Assembly (NCBI RefSeq): GCF_052115865.1
Contig: NZ_JBQKME010000011.1
Location: 18,404-82,403, forward strand
Direction of reading: 5' to 3'
DNA from: Fundicoccus_A sp052115865
GTDB taxonomy: Bacteria; Bacillota; Bacilli; Lactobacillales; Aerococcaceae
DNA: 64,000 bases
The notes beneath the pieces were generated by a model. It was not told the DNA's origin. It was given only the letters and a program-made list of their open reading frames with translations, and made no database searches. Of this stretch, positions 19,395 to 27,796 are shown piece after piece. The first letter of the stretch is position 1, and the number at the start of each line of letters is the position of its first letter. A program made the translations under genes and the position numbers.

Positions 19395-19422
19395 ATTTAG
19401 CTTTGCATTGGAGGAATCATCA

Positions 19423-20487
19423 ATGGAGATTAAACAAGTTTTTGCAAATACAAAAGAAGCGCTTGATTTTCTTTTGTTGCCGTGGAGATTATATCCGGCA
19501 AATGAACGCATGGAATCAACTGCTGAAATTGAAGCACTTTTGGCAGGAACACATGTGCTCAGTCCTACTTTTTCCTTTCAAGCATATATTGCCTATGTTG
19601 ACCAAGAAGCTGTCATCCGTTCTGCCTTAATCTATAATCGAACAAACAATGAAAGCTTTCTAGGCTTTTTTGAAGCGGTTAACTTACCCCAAGTCATGGA
19701 AAAATTTATGGATTTTATTTTTGAGCAAGCTAGATCACTTGGTGCCAAAAAACTTATCGGGCCTGTCAATGGAAGTTTTTGGTTGGGTTATCGAATGAAA
19801 CTTTCAAATTTTGATTGTGCTCCATTTACTGGCGAGCCTCACAATTTGGATTATTATCCCGATTTATGGCAAACAATTGGTTTTGAATTAGTTGAACAAT
19901 ATCAATCACATTTTTACACACAATCGCCCTTGGGCTTCCAAGCCGAAAGACTTAAAAAACGTTACAGGCATTTTATTGATCGAGGTTACCAATTTGTACA
20001 TCCTAAAAAAGATGATTGGTCCAAGGTGTCATTGGAAGTCTTTTATTTATTGAAAAAACTTTATGCAGACTTTCCTGTATTTCAATCCATTACTGACAGT
20101 CAATTTTCAGAAATTTTTGCCGCCTACAAACAAATTCTTGACTTTTCAATGGTAACTTTAGCTTACTATGAATCCAAACTCGTTGGCTTTTTTATCCCAC
20201 TCCCCGACTATGGAACGATTGTTTATCAAAAGCTCACGCCACTTAACATCTTTAAAATACTGACACGACGTAAAAAAGCTAAGCGATATATTTTGTTATA
20301 TTTAGGTGTAGATGCGGATCACCTTGGTTTAGGGTCTGCCCTTTCATATATTGTATTTAAAAATATTAAAAAGAGAAAGGCTTTATCAATCGGAGCTCTT
20401 ATCCATCAAGGCAAAATTACCAACCATTATGTCAAAGAATTACAAACGGCACATACTGACTATGGACTTTTTGAAATAAAACTTTAA
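19423..20487 (+). CDS. GNAT-like protein closing the lipid operon
   Basis: A 354-residue protein resembling GNAT-fold acyltransferases of the type carrying a GP-N...YY motif: KLIGPVNGSFWLGYRM then EPHNLDYYPDLWQTIGFEL and a C-terminal LGLGSALSYIVF-like acetyl-CoA segment. The start ATG at 19423 is eight bases after TGGAGGA; the in-frame start at 19372 would overlap the upstream gene and has no binding site. It is the last gene before a strong terminator, so an acyl transfer onto the operon's lipid is a reasonable guess. Acyl donor and acceptor are unknown. Confidence 0.65.
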   Translation: MEIKQVFANTKEALDFLLLPWRLYPANERMESTAEIEALLAGTHVLSPTFSFQAYIAYVDQEAVIRSALIYNRTNNESFLGFFEAVNLPQVMEKFMDFIFEQARSLGAKKLIGPVNGSFWLGYRMKLSNFDCAPFTGEPHNLDYYPDLWQTIGFELVEQYQSHFYTQSPLGFQAERLKKRYRHFIDRGYQFVHPKKDDWSKVSLEVFYLLKKLYADFPVFQSITDSQFSEIFAAYKQILDFSMVTLAYYESKLVGFFIPLPDYGTIVYQKLTPLNIFKILTRRKKAKRYILLYLGVDADHLGLGSALSYIVFKNIKKRKALSIGALIHQGKITNHYVKELQTAHTDYGLFEIKL

Positions 20488-20489
20488 AT

Positions 20490-20533
20490 AACGACCAGCT
20501 ATTGGAAAGTAATTCATCCAATAGCTGGTCGTT
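20490..20533. terminator. Strong bidirectional terminator
   Basis: A perfect 17-bp stem (AACGACCAGCTATTGGA with its complement) and a 10-base loop between the convergent lipid operon and ridA. A GATATTTATTT motif copy follows directly at 20537-20547. Confidence 0.9.
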
Positions 20534-20541
20534 TATGATAT

Positions 20542-20925
20542 TTATTTAATGGCTTCAACGGCAATTTGTACTTTTGCTCCTCGAAGTAGTTGTCCACCAA
20601 AAGTAAGACGGGCAGGATAAGGTTCATAAAAATATTCGGCATAAATTGCATTAAATGCATCAAAATCATTCATGTCACTTAGGATCACAGTAGTTTTGAC
20701 CACATGCGACAGATCCATTTCTTCTTCATGTAAGATTTCATTAATATTGGTCAAACACTGGACCGTTTGTTCCTTTATATCAGCCGCAATCTCATTTGTA
20801 ACAGGATTTATCGGCAATTGACCTGACACATAAACTATATTACCAGATATAATGGCTTGCGAATATGGACCAATCACTTTTGGTGCTTCATTTGTTTGAA
20901 TTACTTTTCTTCTACTTCTTGTCAT
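20542..20925 (-). CDS. ridA: RidA family enamine/imine deaminase
   Basis: RidA hydrolyses reactive 2-aminoacrylate and other enamines. The 127-residue protein has GPYSQAI, YVSGQLPINP and EYFYEPYPARLTF, the last holding the conserved Arg that binds the carboxylate. The usual C-terminal VEIE motif is replaced by VQIAVEAI, so substrate details may differ. Cytosolic, probably trimeric. It lies 13 bases after a fructosamine-kinase-like gene on the same strand. Confidence 0.92.
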   Translation of the reverse strand: MTRSRRKVIQTNEAPKVIGPYSQAIISGNIVYVSGQLPINPVTNEIAADIKEQTVQCLTNINEILHEEEMDLSHVVKTTVILSDMNDFDAFNAIYAEYFYEPYPARLTFGGQLLRGAKVQIAVEAIK

Positions 20926-20938
20926 GACAACACTTCTT

Positions 20939-21811
20939 TCATATATAATTTATTTTTTCTGCTCTCAAGATTCTTTCCATTTCATCTATCGCATCTGTAT
21001 AATAGCTTCGACCAAATTTATGTAAGTGGACCATTAATAGATATAAACGATAAAATCGTAATCTGAATTCATAGCCAGATTTTAATGGATACTCGGCTTG
21101 ATAAGCCTCATAAAAATCATGGTTAAATCCACCAAAAACAGTTGTAATCCCAATATCAAATTCACGGTCACCGTATAATGGCGAAGGATCAAATAAAGCA
21201 GGCTCTCCATTTTTGAGAAACATAAAATTCCCGCTCCACAAGTCTCCATGTAAAAGTGACGATTCACTTTCATGTTGACTTAAACTTTCTACGATTATTT
21301 TTCTGACGTCTTTAAACGTCTCCACATCTTGTCTATTCCACAATCCTTTATCGATTAGTTCTTCATTTAGAACATCTAATCGCTGATTCACAAACAACAC
21401 AAGCCATGAATTTGTCCATTCATTTTCAAAACAAATACTACCGCCTTGATACGGAAATTCAAAACCAAATTGCTTGTTTTCTTGTTGAATCCGGTGCATC
21501 TTAGCTACTAATTTTCCTAAATCTTTTTGACTTCCTTGCCCTTCTTCTAAAAACTCCAACAGTAAATAAGGGTGGTTTTCAATAACACCATGAGCAATTA
21601 TTTCTGGTGTCCTTATGCCATTGTCAGCAAATAACTCCAAGCCTTTAATTTCAGCTGCATAAAAATCAGTTGTTTGATCAGGTCGTAGCAATAAAAAGTA
21701 GGTTTTTTCATTGGATACAACACGATACATATGTTTTGCATTCGCTTGACTCAATGTTTCAATTGAATCAATTGATTGAAGAGGAATATTTTTGAACCAT
21801 TCATTGTTCAA
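20939..21811 (-). CDS. Fructosamine kinase-like protein
   Basis: A 290-residue member of the fructosamine/ketosamine-3-kinase family, an aminoglycoside-phosphotransferase-like fold. Catalytic motifs HGDLWSGN and DPSPLYGDREFDIGIT are intact. Family enzymes phosphorylate glycated amines, starting repair of Amadori adducts. Start choice: the outermost TTG directly abuts AAAGGA, leaving no spacing, while the TTG three codons later (21811) has nine bases and gives MNNEWFKNIP. The neighbour RidA also deals with reactive metabolites, so the pair reads as metabolite repair. Confidence 0.88.
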   Translation of the reverse strand: MNNEWFKNIPLQSIDSIETLSQANAKHMYRVVSNEKTYFLLLRPDQTTDFYAAEIKGLELFADNGIRTPEIIAHGVIENHPYLLLEFLEEGQGSQKDLGKLVAKMHRIQQENKQFGFEFPYQGGSICFENEWTNSWLVLFVNQRLDVLNEELIDKGLWNRQDVETFKDVRKIIVESLSQHESESSLLHGDLWSGNFMFLKNGEPALFDPSPLYGDREFDIGITTVFGGFNHDFYEAYQAEYPLKSGYEFRLRFYRLYLLMVHLHKFGRSYYTDAIDEMERILRAEKINYI

Positions 21812-21972
21812 TGAAACCAATCCTTTCTTATGTAATTATAATCTAGAAATCTCTTTCTTAACAAGTTTATTTTTTTATTTTATCATATATTTTGGAATTT
21901 ATATTATTTGCATCAATAAATAATATAGTTTAAAACTATCATTTGATACCAAAAATACCACTATAAAAACCA

Positions 21973-22012
21973 AAAAATTCCGAAGCACTCTAAATTGAGT
22001 GTCCGGAATTTC
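21973..22012 (-). terminator. Terminator of the agaS-lacD unit
   Basis: On the minus strand AAATTCCGGACACTC and GAGTGCTTCGGAATTT form an imperfect stem followed by T-rich sequence. Confidence 0.75.
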
Positions 22013-22030
22013 ATAAAAAATTTTTTTTTT

Positions 22031-23194
22031 CTAAGCTTTATATTCGTGTAAAATTACTCCTTGAACAACACGGTTGACAGTCCCTGTTGGAGATGGTTTA
22101 TCTGGATTGTTACCCACTTTTATCGCAGCCAATAAAGACAAGGTTTGAGCAAAAATAACAAATGGTAAGCTCAAGTAGACATCTTCGATATGGCTATATT
22201 TTGCATCAAAGTTATATTGTTTGTTATCAATACCTTCGATAGAATCAACGGAAATCGCCACTACTTGACGTGCAATTTGATCATGGTAAACTTCATTGAT
22301 TAAATCAGCATCGTATTGACGGCTGTATGGATTGCTTGAAACAAAATTAATCACCAATGTATTTTCATCAATTAGAGATTTTGGACCATGACGGAAGCCG
22401 AGTGGTGTTTCATACATTGTCGCAATCTTACCAGCTGTTAACTCTAAGATCTTTAATTGCGCTTCGCGAGCTAAACCAAAAAAACCGGCAGACCCTAAAT
22501 AAATAACTCTATTAAAATCTAAATCAATAATTTCTTGTACGAATGACGCATCTGCTAACATTTGTTGACCCATTTCAATCAAGTCAGAAACAACTTTTTC
22601 TTTATCCGTATTGGCATCAAACACTAATAAAGCAGTTAATAACATACAAGTAAAGCTACCTGTCATTGCAAAACCGGCATCATTTGAACGACTAGGTTGC
22701 AACAATAACAAGTTCTCAGCATCACCTTCTGCAGCTTTAGCTAACTTCCCTTCAGCAGCACAAGTAATGGTAATTTGATAAAAATCCTTAACCAGTTGCT
22801 TAGCTAAGTTAACGGTTGCCACACTTTCAGGTGAATTTCCACTACGAGCAAATGAAACTAAAATTGTTGGGATATCTTCTTGGAAAATATAGTCTGGAGC
22901 CGCCACAATATCTGTTGTAGCTACAGCTTGGAAACGAATTTTCTTTTGATCATGAATTTTATTTAAATATGGACTAATTGTTTCCCCAACAAAAGCTGAT
23001 GTACCTGCTCCTGAAAAAATTACTTGAACAAACTCATGTTTAGCTTGTATTTTTTCTAAATATGTAGTAATTTCTTCGGCTTTGGCTTGATAGTTATCCA
23101 ATACTTCTTGCCATAATTCAGGTTGCTGCTTAATTTCACGTGTTGTAATTTCTGCACCGAGTTCGGTCAATTGTGCAGTATCCATTTCAAACAT
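22031..23194 (-). CDS. agaS: AgaS-type sugar phosphate isomerase/deaminase (SIS)
   Basis: A 387-residue double-SIS protein like AgaS, which converts galactosamine 6-phosphate to tagatose 6-phosphate. Motifs: FSGAGTSAFVGE near residue 60, SFARSGNSPES near 115 and GFRHGPKSLID near 265. It is downstream of lacD, whose product cleaves tagatose 1,6-bisphosphate, which fits amino-galactose use. AGGAGG precedes the ATG. The intermediate tagatose-6-phosphate kinase and a PTS are not in the window. Confidence 0.9.
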   Translation of the reverse strand: MFEMDTAQLTELGAEITTREIKQQPELWQEVLDNYQAKAEEITTYLEKIQAKHEFVQVIFSGAGTSAFVGETISPYLNKIHDQKKIRFQAVATTDIVAAPDYIFQEDIPTILVSFARSGNSPESVATVNLAKQLVKDFYQITITCAAEGKLAKAAEGDAENLLLLQPSRSNDAGFAMTGSFTCMLLTALLVFDANTDKEKVVSDLIEMGQQMLADASFVQEIIDLDFNRVIYLGSAGFFGLAREAQLKILELTAGKIATMYETPLGFRHGPKSLIDENTLVINFVSSNPYSRQYDADLINEVYHDQIARQVVAISVDSIEGIDNKQYNFDAKYSHIEDVYLSLPFVIFAQTLSLLAAIKVGNNPDKPSPTGTVNRVVQGVILHEYKA

Positions 23195-23219
23195 GTTATT
23201 CCTCCTAATTATTTTTTAA

Positions 23220-23238
23220 AGCAGAGATATTTATTTGA
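23220..23238 (+). repeat. Best example of the recurrent GATATTTATT motif
   Basis: GCAGAGATATTTATTTGATT just after the lacD stop matches the full consensus. Plus-orientation cores (GATATTTATT) start at 2217, 2425, 11840, 15129, 20537, 23226, 27705, 34034, 37378, 39736, 43663, 44213, 44973, 49007, 56354, 58126, 59396 and 61681. Minus-orientation cores (AATAAATATC) lie at 3121, 4479, 12681, 25153, 35291, 35632, 36954, 39611, 41005, 44934, 47971, 51269, 54305, 55582, 58882, 63006 and 63069. Confidence 0.85.
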
Positions 23239-24279
23239 TTAATGAATCACTTCAAAGTCGTTTGTCCAAGGTGTGGCGGTTTCTTTAAGGGCATCATTTA
23301 GGGATTCAATATTAGCGCGACCGGTTGTTTGAAGCCACTCAAGAGTTGCCTCTTCGCCCTTTTCAACGTAAACATTGACAGCATCTTTCCATGTTGCACG
23401 TCCGCAAAGCACGCCATTGAAAACTGCTCCTGCTTCTTTTGCCAGGCATAATGTTTGATTAAATAACTCCATGCTAACCCCAGCACTTAAGAAAATATAT
23501 GGAATGTGAGTCGCATCACTTTGTTCTTTAAAGTATGCCATGGCTTCTTCACGCGTGTAGACTGGTTCTTGCCCTTCTTTTGTATAACCTTGAACAAAGT
23601 TCATATTAACAGGTACTTCCACTTTTAAGACATCAACTTGGTATTTTTCTTTCGAAAATTCTTTCATTGCAGCAATAACTTTGGCTGGTTTAACTTTCGC
23701 AAAAGCTTCACCTTTTTCGTTGTCGCCATTGGCATCATAGGTTAAAATCTCTAAGAAAAATGGCATGTCAAGTGCTTTACATTCTTGCCCCAAACGTTCC
23801 ATGTAAACATGCTTAAACTCATTGATTGCTTCATCTTCATCTGCATCATAATATAAAAGGAATTTAACAGAATCTGCTCCGGCTTCTTTAAGACGATAAA
23901 CAGACCATTCCGTTAATAAATCAGGTAAACGTCCAACTTCAGTAGCATCGTAACCTGTTTTTTCATAAGCAACTAGTAAGCCAGCTGACGCATCTCTAAG
24001 TTCTGCAGCAGGTAAACCATATTCTGGATCAAGTAAAATTGAACTTGCGTATTTAGTTAGTTCTGCAGAAACTAATTTTTTGAATTCTACAATCGTTTCT
24101 TCTGGATCCGTTACATTGGCGCCTTCTGCTAACATTTTCTTTAAAGAACCACGTTGATCGATTGCTAATGCAGCAATAACATTTTGTTCATTTGATAAGC
24201 GTTTGATTGCTTCAAGTTTTTCTGCTGATAATTTCACTTTACCCAAAATAATTCCAACTTTCTTTAGATTATTATTCAC
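23239..24279 (-). CDS. lacD: Tagatose 1,6-diphosphate aldolase
   Basis: Class I aldolase of the LacD family splitting tagatose 1,6-bisphosphate into dihydroxyacetone phosphate and glyceraldehyde 3-phosphate. Recognisable blocks include AALAIDQRGSLKKML, ILLDPEYGLPA, LKVEVPVNM with the Schiff-base Lys, and FLSAGVSMELFNQT. The start is uncertain: the longest frame opens with GTG at 24279 without a clear binding site, while TTG at 24246 or GTG at 24237 would give the usual family length. The body of the protein is unambiguous. A GATATTTATTT motif copy overlaps the region just after its stop. Confidence 0.93.
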   Translation of the reverse strand: MNNNLKKVGIILGKVKLSAEKLEAIKRLSNEQNVIAALAIDQRGSLKKMLAEGANVTDPEETIVEFKKLVSAELTKYASSILLDPEYGLPAAELRDASAGLLVAYEKTGYDATEVGRLPDLLTEWSVYRLKEAGADSVKFLLYYDADEDEAINEFKHVYMERLGQECKALDMPFFLEILTYDANGDNEKGEAFAKVKPAKVIAAMKEFSKEKYQVDVLKVEVPVNMNFVQGYTKEGQEPVYTREEAMAYFKEQSDATHIPYIFLSAGVSMELFNQTLCLAKEAGAVFNGVLCGRATWKDAVNVYVEKGEEATLEWLQTTGRANIESLNDALKETATPWTNDFEVIH

Positions 24280-24333
24280 AACTGGTAGTAACCACTTTAA
24301 TTATAAAAGATATTCATAGAAAGTCAATGGTCG

Positions 24334-24352
24334 TTATTCATTCACTGAGTGA
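24334..24352. promoter_or_regulatory. Possible GntR operator before lacD
   Basis: The near-palindrome ATTCACTGAGTGATT lies between the end of the GntR gene and the lacD start and could be the repressor site. Assigned by position and symmetry only. Confidence 0.25.
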
Positions 24353-25072
24353 TTAGTTTCGATTGATATGAACCATCCGATAAGAAAATTTATCTGCTCG
24401 GGCAATACTCTTGGTGTATTCAATCAATTCGTTTTTAGAACTATAAGCTTTACGCGTTATTTCCAGCACAGGACTATCTGCAGTAATTTCAAGGTGGTCT
24501 GCAGCTTCATTTGTAGCAAGATTAGCAAAAATTTCTTCCTCAGCTTGTTTGATGACAGTCTGATAATCTTCACGCAAAATATCGTACAAGGCACGACTTT
24601 CAAAATCTTGATCGATTAAGCCAGGAAACATTTTCCTTACTAAAAAGGTCTCTTCAATCATCATCGGTATTTCATCAGCCAAGCGTTTACGATACAAATA
24701 AATAATTTTATCACCCTCTTGTGCTGGTAAGAAAGCTGCCAGTTCTTCATTGCAAAGAATAATTTTTTTCGCAATGATTTCTGTTTGAGGTTGCCTGCCG
24801 AGAGCTTTCATATGTTCGGTAAAGCTATACATAGACCCAATATTGATGGCTTGTTGAAAATGATCAGTGATCATACTTCCTATTCCAGGTCTTGCTTTGA
24901 TATAGCCTAGTTCTTCAAGCTGTTTCAATGCTAACCGAACCGTGGTCCGACTAATTTGATATTGTTCCGCAATTTTTCGCTCAGACGGTAAATAATCACC
25001 AGCTTGTAAATGTTGATTAATATATTGAATCAGCTGTTCACTTAATTGTATATAAATAGGTTTTTCAGTCAT
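24353..25072 (-). CDS. GntR/HutC family transcriptional regulator
   Basis: A 239-residue repressor with an N-terminal winged helix (LPSERKIAEQYQISRTTVR, split motif PSERKIAEQY and ISRTTVRLAL) and a C-terminal UTRA ligand-binding domain. HutC-type regulators sense small sugars or sugar phosphates, often amino sugars. It sits upstream of lacD-agaS on the same strand and most likely controls them, with an effector such as a (phosphorylated) galactosamine derivative; that is inferred from context. GGAGGGG precedes the ATG. Confidence 0.9.
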   Translation of the reverse strand: MTEKPIYIQLSEQLIQYINQHLQAGDYLPSERKIAEQYQISRTTVRLALKQLEELGYIKARPGIGSMITDHFQQAINIGSMYSFTEHMKALGRQPQTEIIAKKIILCNEELAAFLPAQEGDKIIYLYRKRLADEIPMMIEETFLVRKMFPGLIDQDFESRALYDILREDYQTVIKQAEEEIFANLATNEAADHLEITADSPVLEITRKAYSSKNELIEYTKSIARADKFSYRMVHINRN

Positions 25073-25152
25073 AAGACCCCTCCAGTCATTTTCGATAATC
25101 CAATCATAGTGTCAATTAGCTCAACTTACAAGTTCTTCTTTCAAATCTTTTT

Positions 25153-25224
25153 AATAAATATCTCTGACCATGTAAAAACACAGTACCATTTAATAGCACT
25201 GTGTTGATATAGAGGTATTTATTT
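25153..25224 (-). terminator. Terminator after the cupin gene nested in a motif pair
   Basis: The inner hairpin AACACAGT/ACTGTGTT (25177-25205) is followed on the minus strand by TTTTTAC. It is enclosed by an inverted pair of the recurrent motif: AATAAATATCTCT at 25153-25165 and AGAGGTATTTATT at 25211-25223, which could lengthen the stem. Confidence 0.75.
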
Positions 25225-25228
25225 AAAA

Positions 25229-25657
25229 TTAGTGTTCATTTGGATCATCAATCGCATCTTGGTGCGTTTCATGAACTGTGCCCGCTAAATGATCAGGACC
25301 TGCATATACGGTATATAATTTTAAAGGTTCGCCTGAATTATTTTCGACATTATGCCAAACATCTGCTGGAACAAAAATCGCATCATCAGCATAAACTTCT
25401 TGAGTAAAATCTAAATTGTCTTCCGTTGGCCCCATTTTACAAATCCCTTGACCACTAACGATGTGAAGAAATTGATCGATACCTTCATGAATCTCCAAGC
25501 CAATATCATCACCAGGTTGGATTGTCATAGTGGTTACTTGAAGTTTTTCACCTGTCCAAAGGGTTGTACGATAATTATTATTCTCAACGGCTAGCTTGTC
25601 AATATTCACAACATAAGGTTCTTTACCATGGTCTTTGTGCTCAACATTTTCTGACAT
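25229..25657 (-). CDS. Cupin domain protein
   Basis: A 142-residue single-domain cupin. The two cupin blocks are visible: PGDDIGLEIHEGIDQFLHIVSG, with likely metal ligands His/Glu/His, and FVPADVWHNVENNS. Small Firmicutes cupins of this type have no fixed function; metal-dependent isomerase or dioxygenase-like roles are possible. It appears monocistronic, with its own binding site (AGAGGAG) and terminator. Confidence 0.85.
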   Translation of the reverse strand: MSENVEHKDHGKEPYVVNIDKLAVENNNYRTTLWTGEKLQVTTMTIQPGDDIGLEIHEGIDQFLHIVSGQGICKMGPTEDNLDFTQEVYADDAIFVPADVWHNVENNSGEPLKLYTVYAGPDHLAGTVHETHQDAIDDPNEH

Positions 25658-25732
25658 AAATAATCTCCTCTTTCTTTATAATGGATCTAATTATATTATA
25701 ATCCTTTTGACTAGGGATGCCAGTTAAATGGT

Positions 25733-26287
25733 TTAGTTTAGAAAATTATTTTGATATTTTTCAAAGCCAGTCTGATCTATTTCCGCTTGATTAAATACCT
25801 CTGCATATTGCCATCTTCCGGCTTTATTATCTAAAGCACCAGGGACAATTTCATATGCTAACAGAGCATCCGCTGGCACAAATCCTAAAGCTTGATAATA
25901 TTCCGGATGCCCCGTAATAATAATGGCTTTGTGTCCTAAGGTTTGTGCTTTGAAAATTGTTTCAGCAATGAGTTGCTTACCAATTCCTTGTTTTTGGTAA
26001 TTCGGATCAACACTGAGTGGACCAAATACAATGACTGGCGTTTTTGTTTGATCGTTATGAATAATATCACCATGTGAGTACATAATATGACCGATTGGCT
26101 CCTCGTTCTTTAAGATGAGCCAATCTAATTCTGGAATATAGGCTGCATCTTGTCGCATAAGGTGAGCTAAATAATGTTCTCTTGTCCCAGTTCTCCCTTC
26201 AAGGACAACTGGTTGAAAGGTACGATAAATAAGTTCTTCGATGGCTTGATTATCTTCTGCTTTTGCTTGCCGAATCGTCATTGTCAA
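25733..26287 (-). CDS. GNAT family N-acetyltransferase (YhbS-like)
   Basis: A 184-residue GNAT protein. The acetyl-CoA binding region reads VDPNYQKQGIGKQLIAE (about residues 112-128), followed by ITGHPEYYQALGFVPA, the pattern of COG3153-type acetyltransferases. TTG at 26287 is eight bases after GGAG and is taken as start; an ATG two codons on is the alternative. The substrate is unknown. Array A3 lies directly upstream. Confidence 0.85.
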   Translation of the reverse strand: MTMTIRQAKAEDNQAIEELIYRTFQPVVLEGRTGTREHYLAHLMRQDAAYIPELDWLILKNEEPIGHIMYSHGDIIHNDQTKTPVIVFGPLSVDPNYQKQGIGKQLIAETIFKAQTLGHKAIIITGHPEYYQALGFVPADALLAYEIVPGALDNKAGRWQYAEVFNQAEIDQTGFEKYQNNFLN

Positions 26288-26369
26288 AGAAAAATGCTCC
26301 TTTTTGGTGGTTTGGATTGAATTTTATTTGGTAAAAAGTATTGGAAATTTGATGTGTAAAGATAGTTTT

Positions 26370-26652
26370 CGGCATATAGCTTGTTGGATCTGCTTAATAG
26401 AGAGCTCTTTAAGCAGATAATCTGAATTATGTGCCGAATGAAGAGCTCATTAGGCATATAACTCAGAGGATATGCCAGGGAATGGCTGTCCATGGTATAT
26501 AATCCAGAAGATGTGCCAGGGAACAGCTATCCAAGGCATATAATCCAGAAGATGTGCCAGGGAACGGCTATCCAGGGCATATAACTCAGAGGATATGCCA
26601 GGGAACAGCTCTCCATGGCATATAATACAAAAGATGTGCCAGGGAAAGAGGA
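26370..26652. repeat. Tandem array A3, 41-bp units
   Basis: The landmark GCC (mostly GCCAGGGAA) recurs at 26433, 26474, 26515, 26556, 26597 and 26638, exactly 41 bases apart, with one more degenerate unit upstream. The unit also contains GGCATATAATCCAGAAGATG. Open frames across it are by-products of the repetition. The stretch to 26811 beyond the array holds no gene. Two degenerate units with the same 41-base spacing of GTGCCA occur near 51484 and 51525. Confidence 0.92.
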
Positions 26653-26811
26653 TGTTTGACAGTTTTTTACAATTATTTGCCAATCAATGAAGCCGCTGGC
26701 CAACTTTCCCCAATTCCTGGCCACTTAACGGCCCATCGGGCCAACTTCTCGCATTTCCTGGATAAACTCTTTACCCCACCACATCTATCCATCCCAATTC
26801 CCAACACAATC

Positions 26812-27639
26812 CTAAATATCCAATTCAATTAAAATCGGTGTGTGGTCTTGACGTGTTCCAGAATCAATCATTTCTGACTTGATGACTTTATCTCCCAAGC
26901 GTTCACTTACTAGTGCATAGTCGATTCTCCAACCGGAGTTATTTATTTTGCTGGTTTTTACGCGTTGAGCCCACCAAGTATAGACGCCTTCAACATCTCC
27001 ATGTAAGTGTCTGAAGCTATCAATGAAGCCAGCGTCTAATAAATTGCTAAAGCCGGCACGTTCTTCGTCTGTAAAGCCAGCTGAAAAATGGTTGCGGTCT
27101 GGGTGCGCCAGGTCAATTTCTTTATGGGCAACGTTGAAATCTCCAACCGCAACGACTGGCTTGGTTTTATCTAATTCACTTAAATAATTGCTATATAAAA
27201 TATCCCATTGTTGACGATCAGCTAAACGGACCAAAGCGTCACCTACATTCGGTGAATAAACCTGTGTTACATAAAGATTTTCCAATTCTAAGGTTAACAA
27301 ACGTCCTTCAAAATCCATAGTAGTTGGTGCTTCGATTTGAGGTGCGGTAGGCGTTACATCCAAACCTTCTCGCACTAAAAACATTGTCCCAGCGTAGCCT
27401 TTACGAGCAGGTTCAACCGAACTACGCCAAAATACCGAATAATTCGCAAATATTTCTTCTAATTTGGCTATATGTGCTTTTGTTGGACCTTTTGCCGATA
27501 ATTTTGTTTCTTGTATGGCGATAATGTCTGCTTGATGTGCTTGAATGGTATACAAAACATCTCGCGATAACAAAGCACGAGCAGAATCGCTGGTTAAGGC
27601 TGCATTTAATGAATCAATATTCCAAGATATAATTTTCAT
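26812..27639 (-). CDS. xth: Exodeoxyribonuclease III (AP endonuclease)
   Basis: Metal-dependent AP endonuclease/3-prime exonuclease of the ExoIII/APE1 family, 275 residues, acting in base excision repair. The catalytic pattern is complete: SWNIDSLN, IQETKL, VYSPN, VGDFNVAH, WRIDYALVS and the terminal QDHTPILIEL with the catalytic His. GGGAGA precedes the ATG. It stands alone between array A3 and a divergent permease gene. Confidence 0.95.
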   Translation of the reverse strand: MKIISWNIDSLNAALTSDSARALLSRDVLYTIQAHQADIIAIQETKLSAKGPTKAHIAKLEEIFANYSVFWRSSVEPARKGYAGTMFLVREGLDVTPTAPQIEAPTTMDFEGRLLTLELENLYVTQVYSPNVGDALVRLADRQQWDILYSNYLSELDKTKPVVAVGDFNVAHKEIDLAHPDRNHFSAGFTDEERAGFSNLLDAGFIDSFRHLHGDVEGVYTWWAQRVKTSKINNSGWRIDYALVSERLGDKVIKSEMIDSGTRQDHTPILIELDI

Positions 27640-27796
27640 GAAATTCTCCCATCTTTTCTTTATAATTTTATTATCGCATAAAAAAGATGACTTTCAATCA
27701 ATGCGATATTTATTTAAGAAGTTTTTTTCATCTAGTAATTAAATTTATTCTCAATTATAATCAAGTTTAATGATGATTGATTATTGGAGGCACTTA

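Noticed and set aside
26284..26724. Several overlapping frames in array A3
   Set aside because: They are repeat by-products of varying frame without binding sites.
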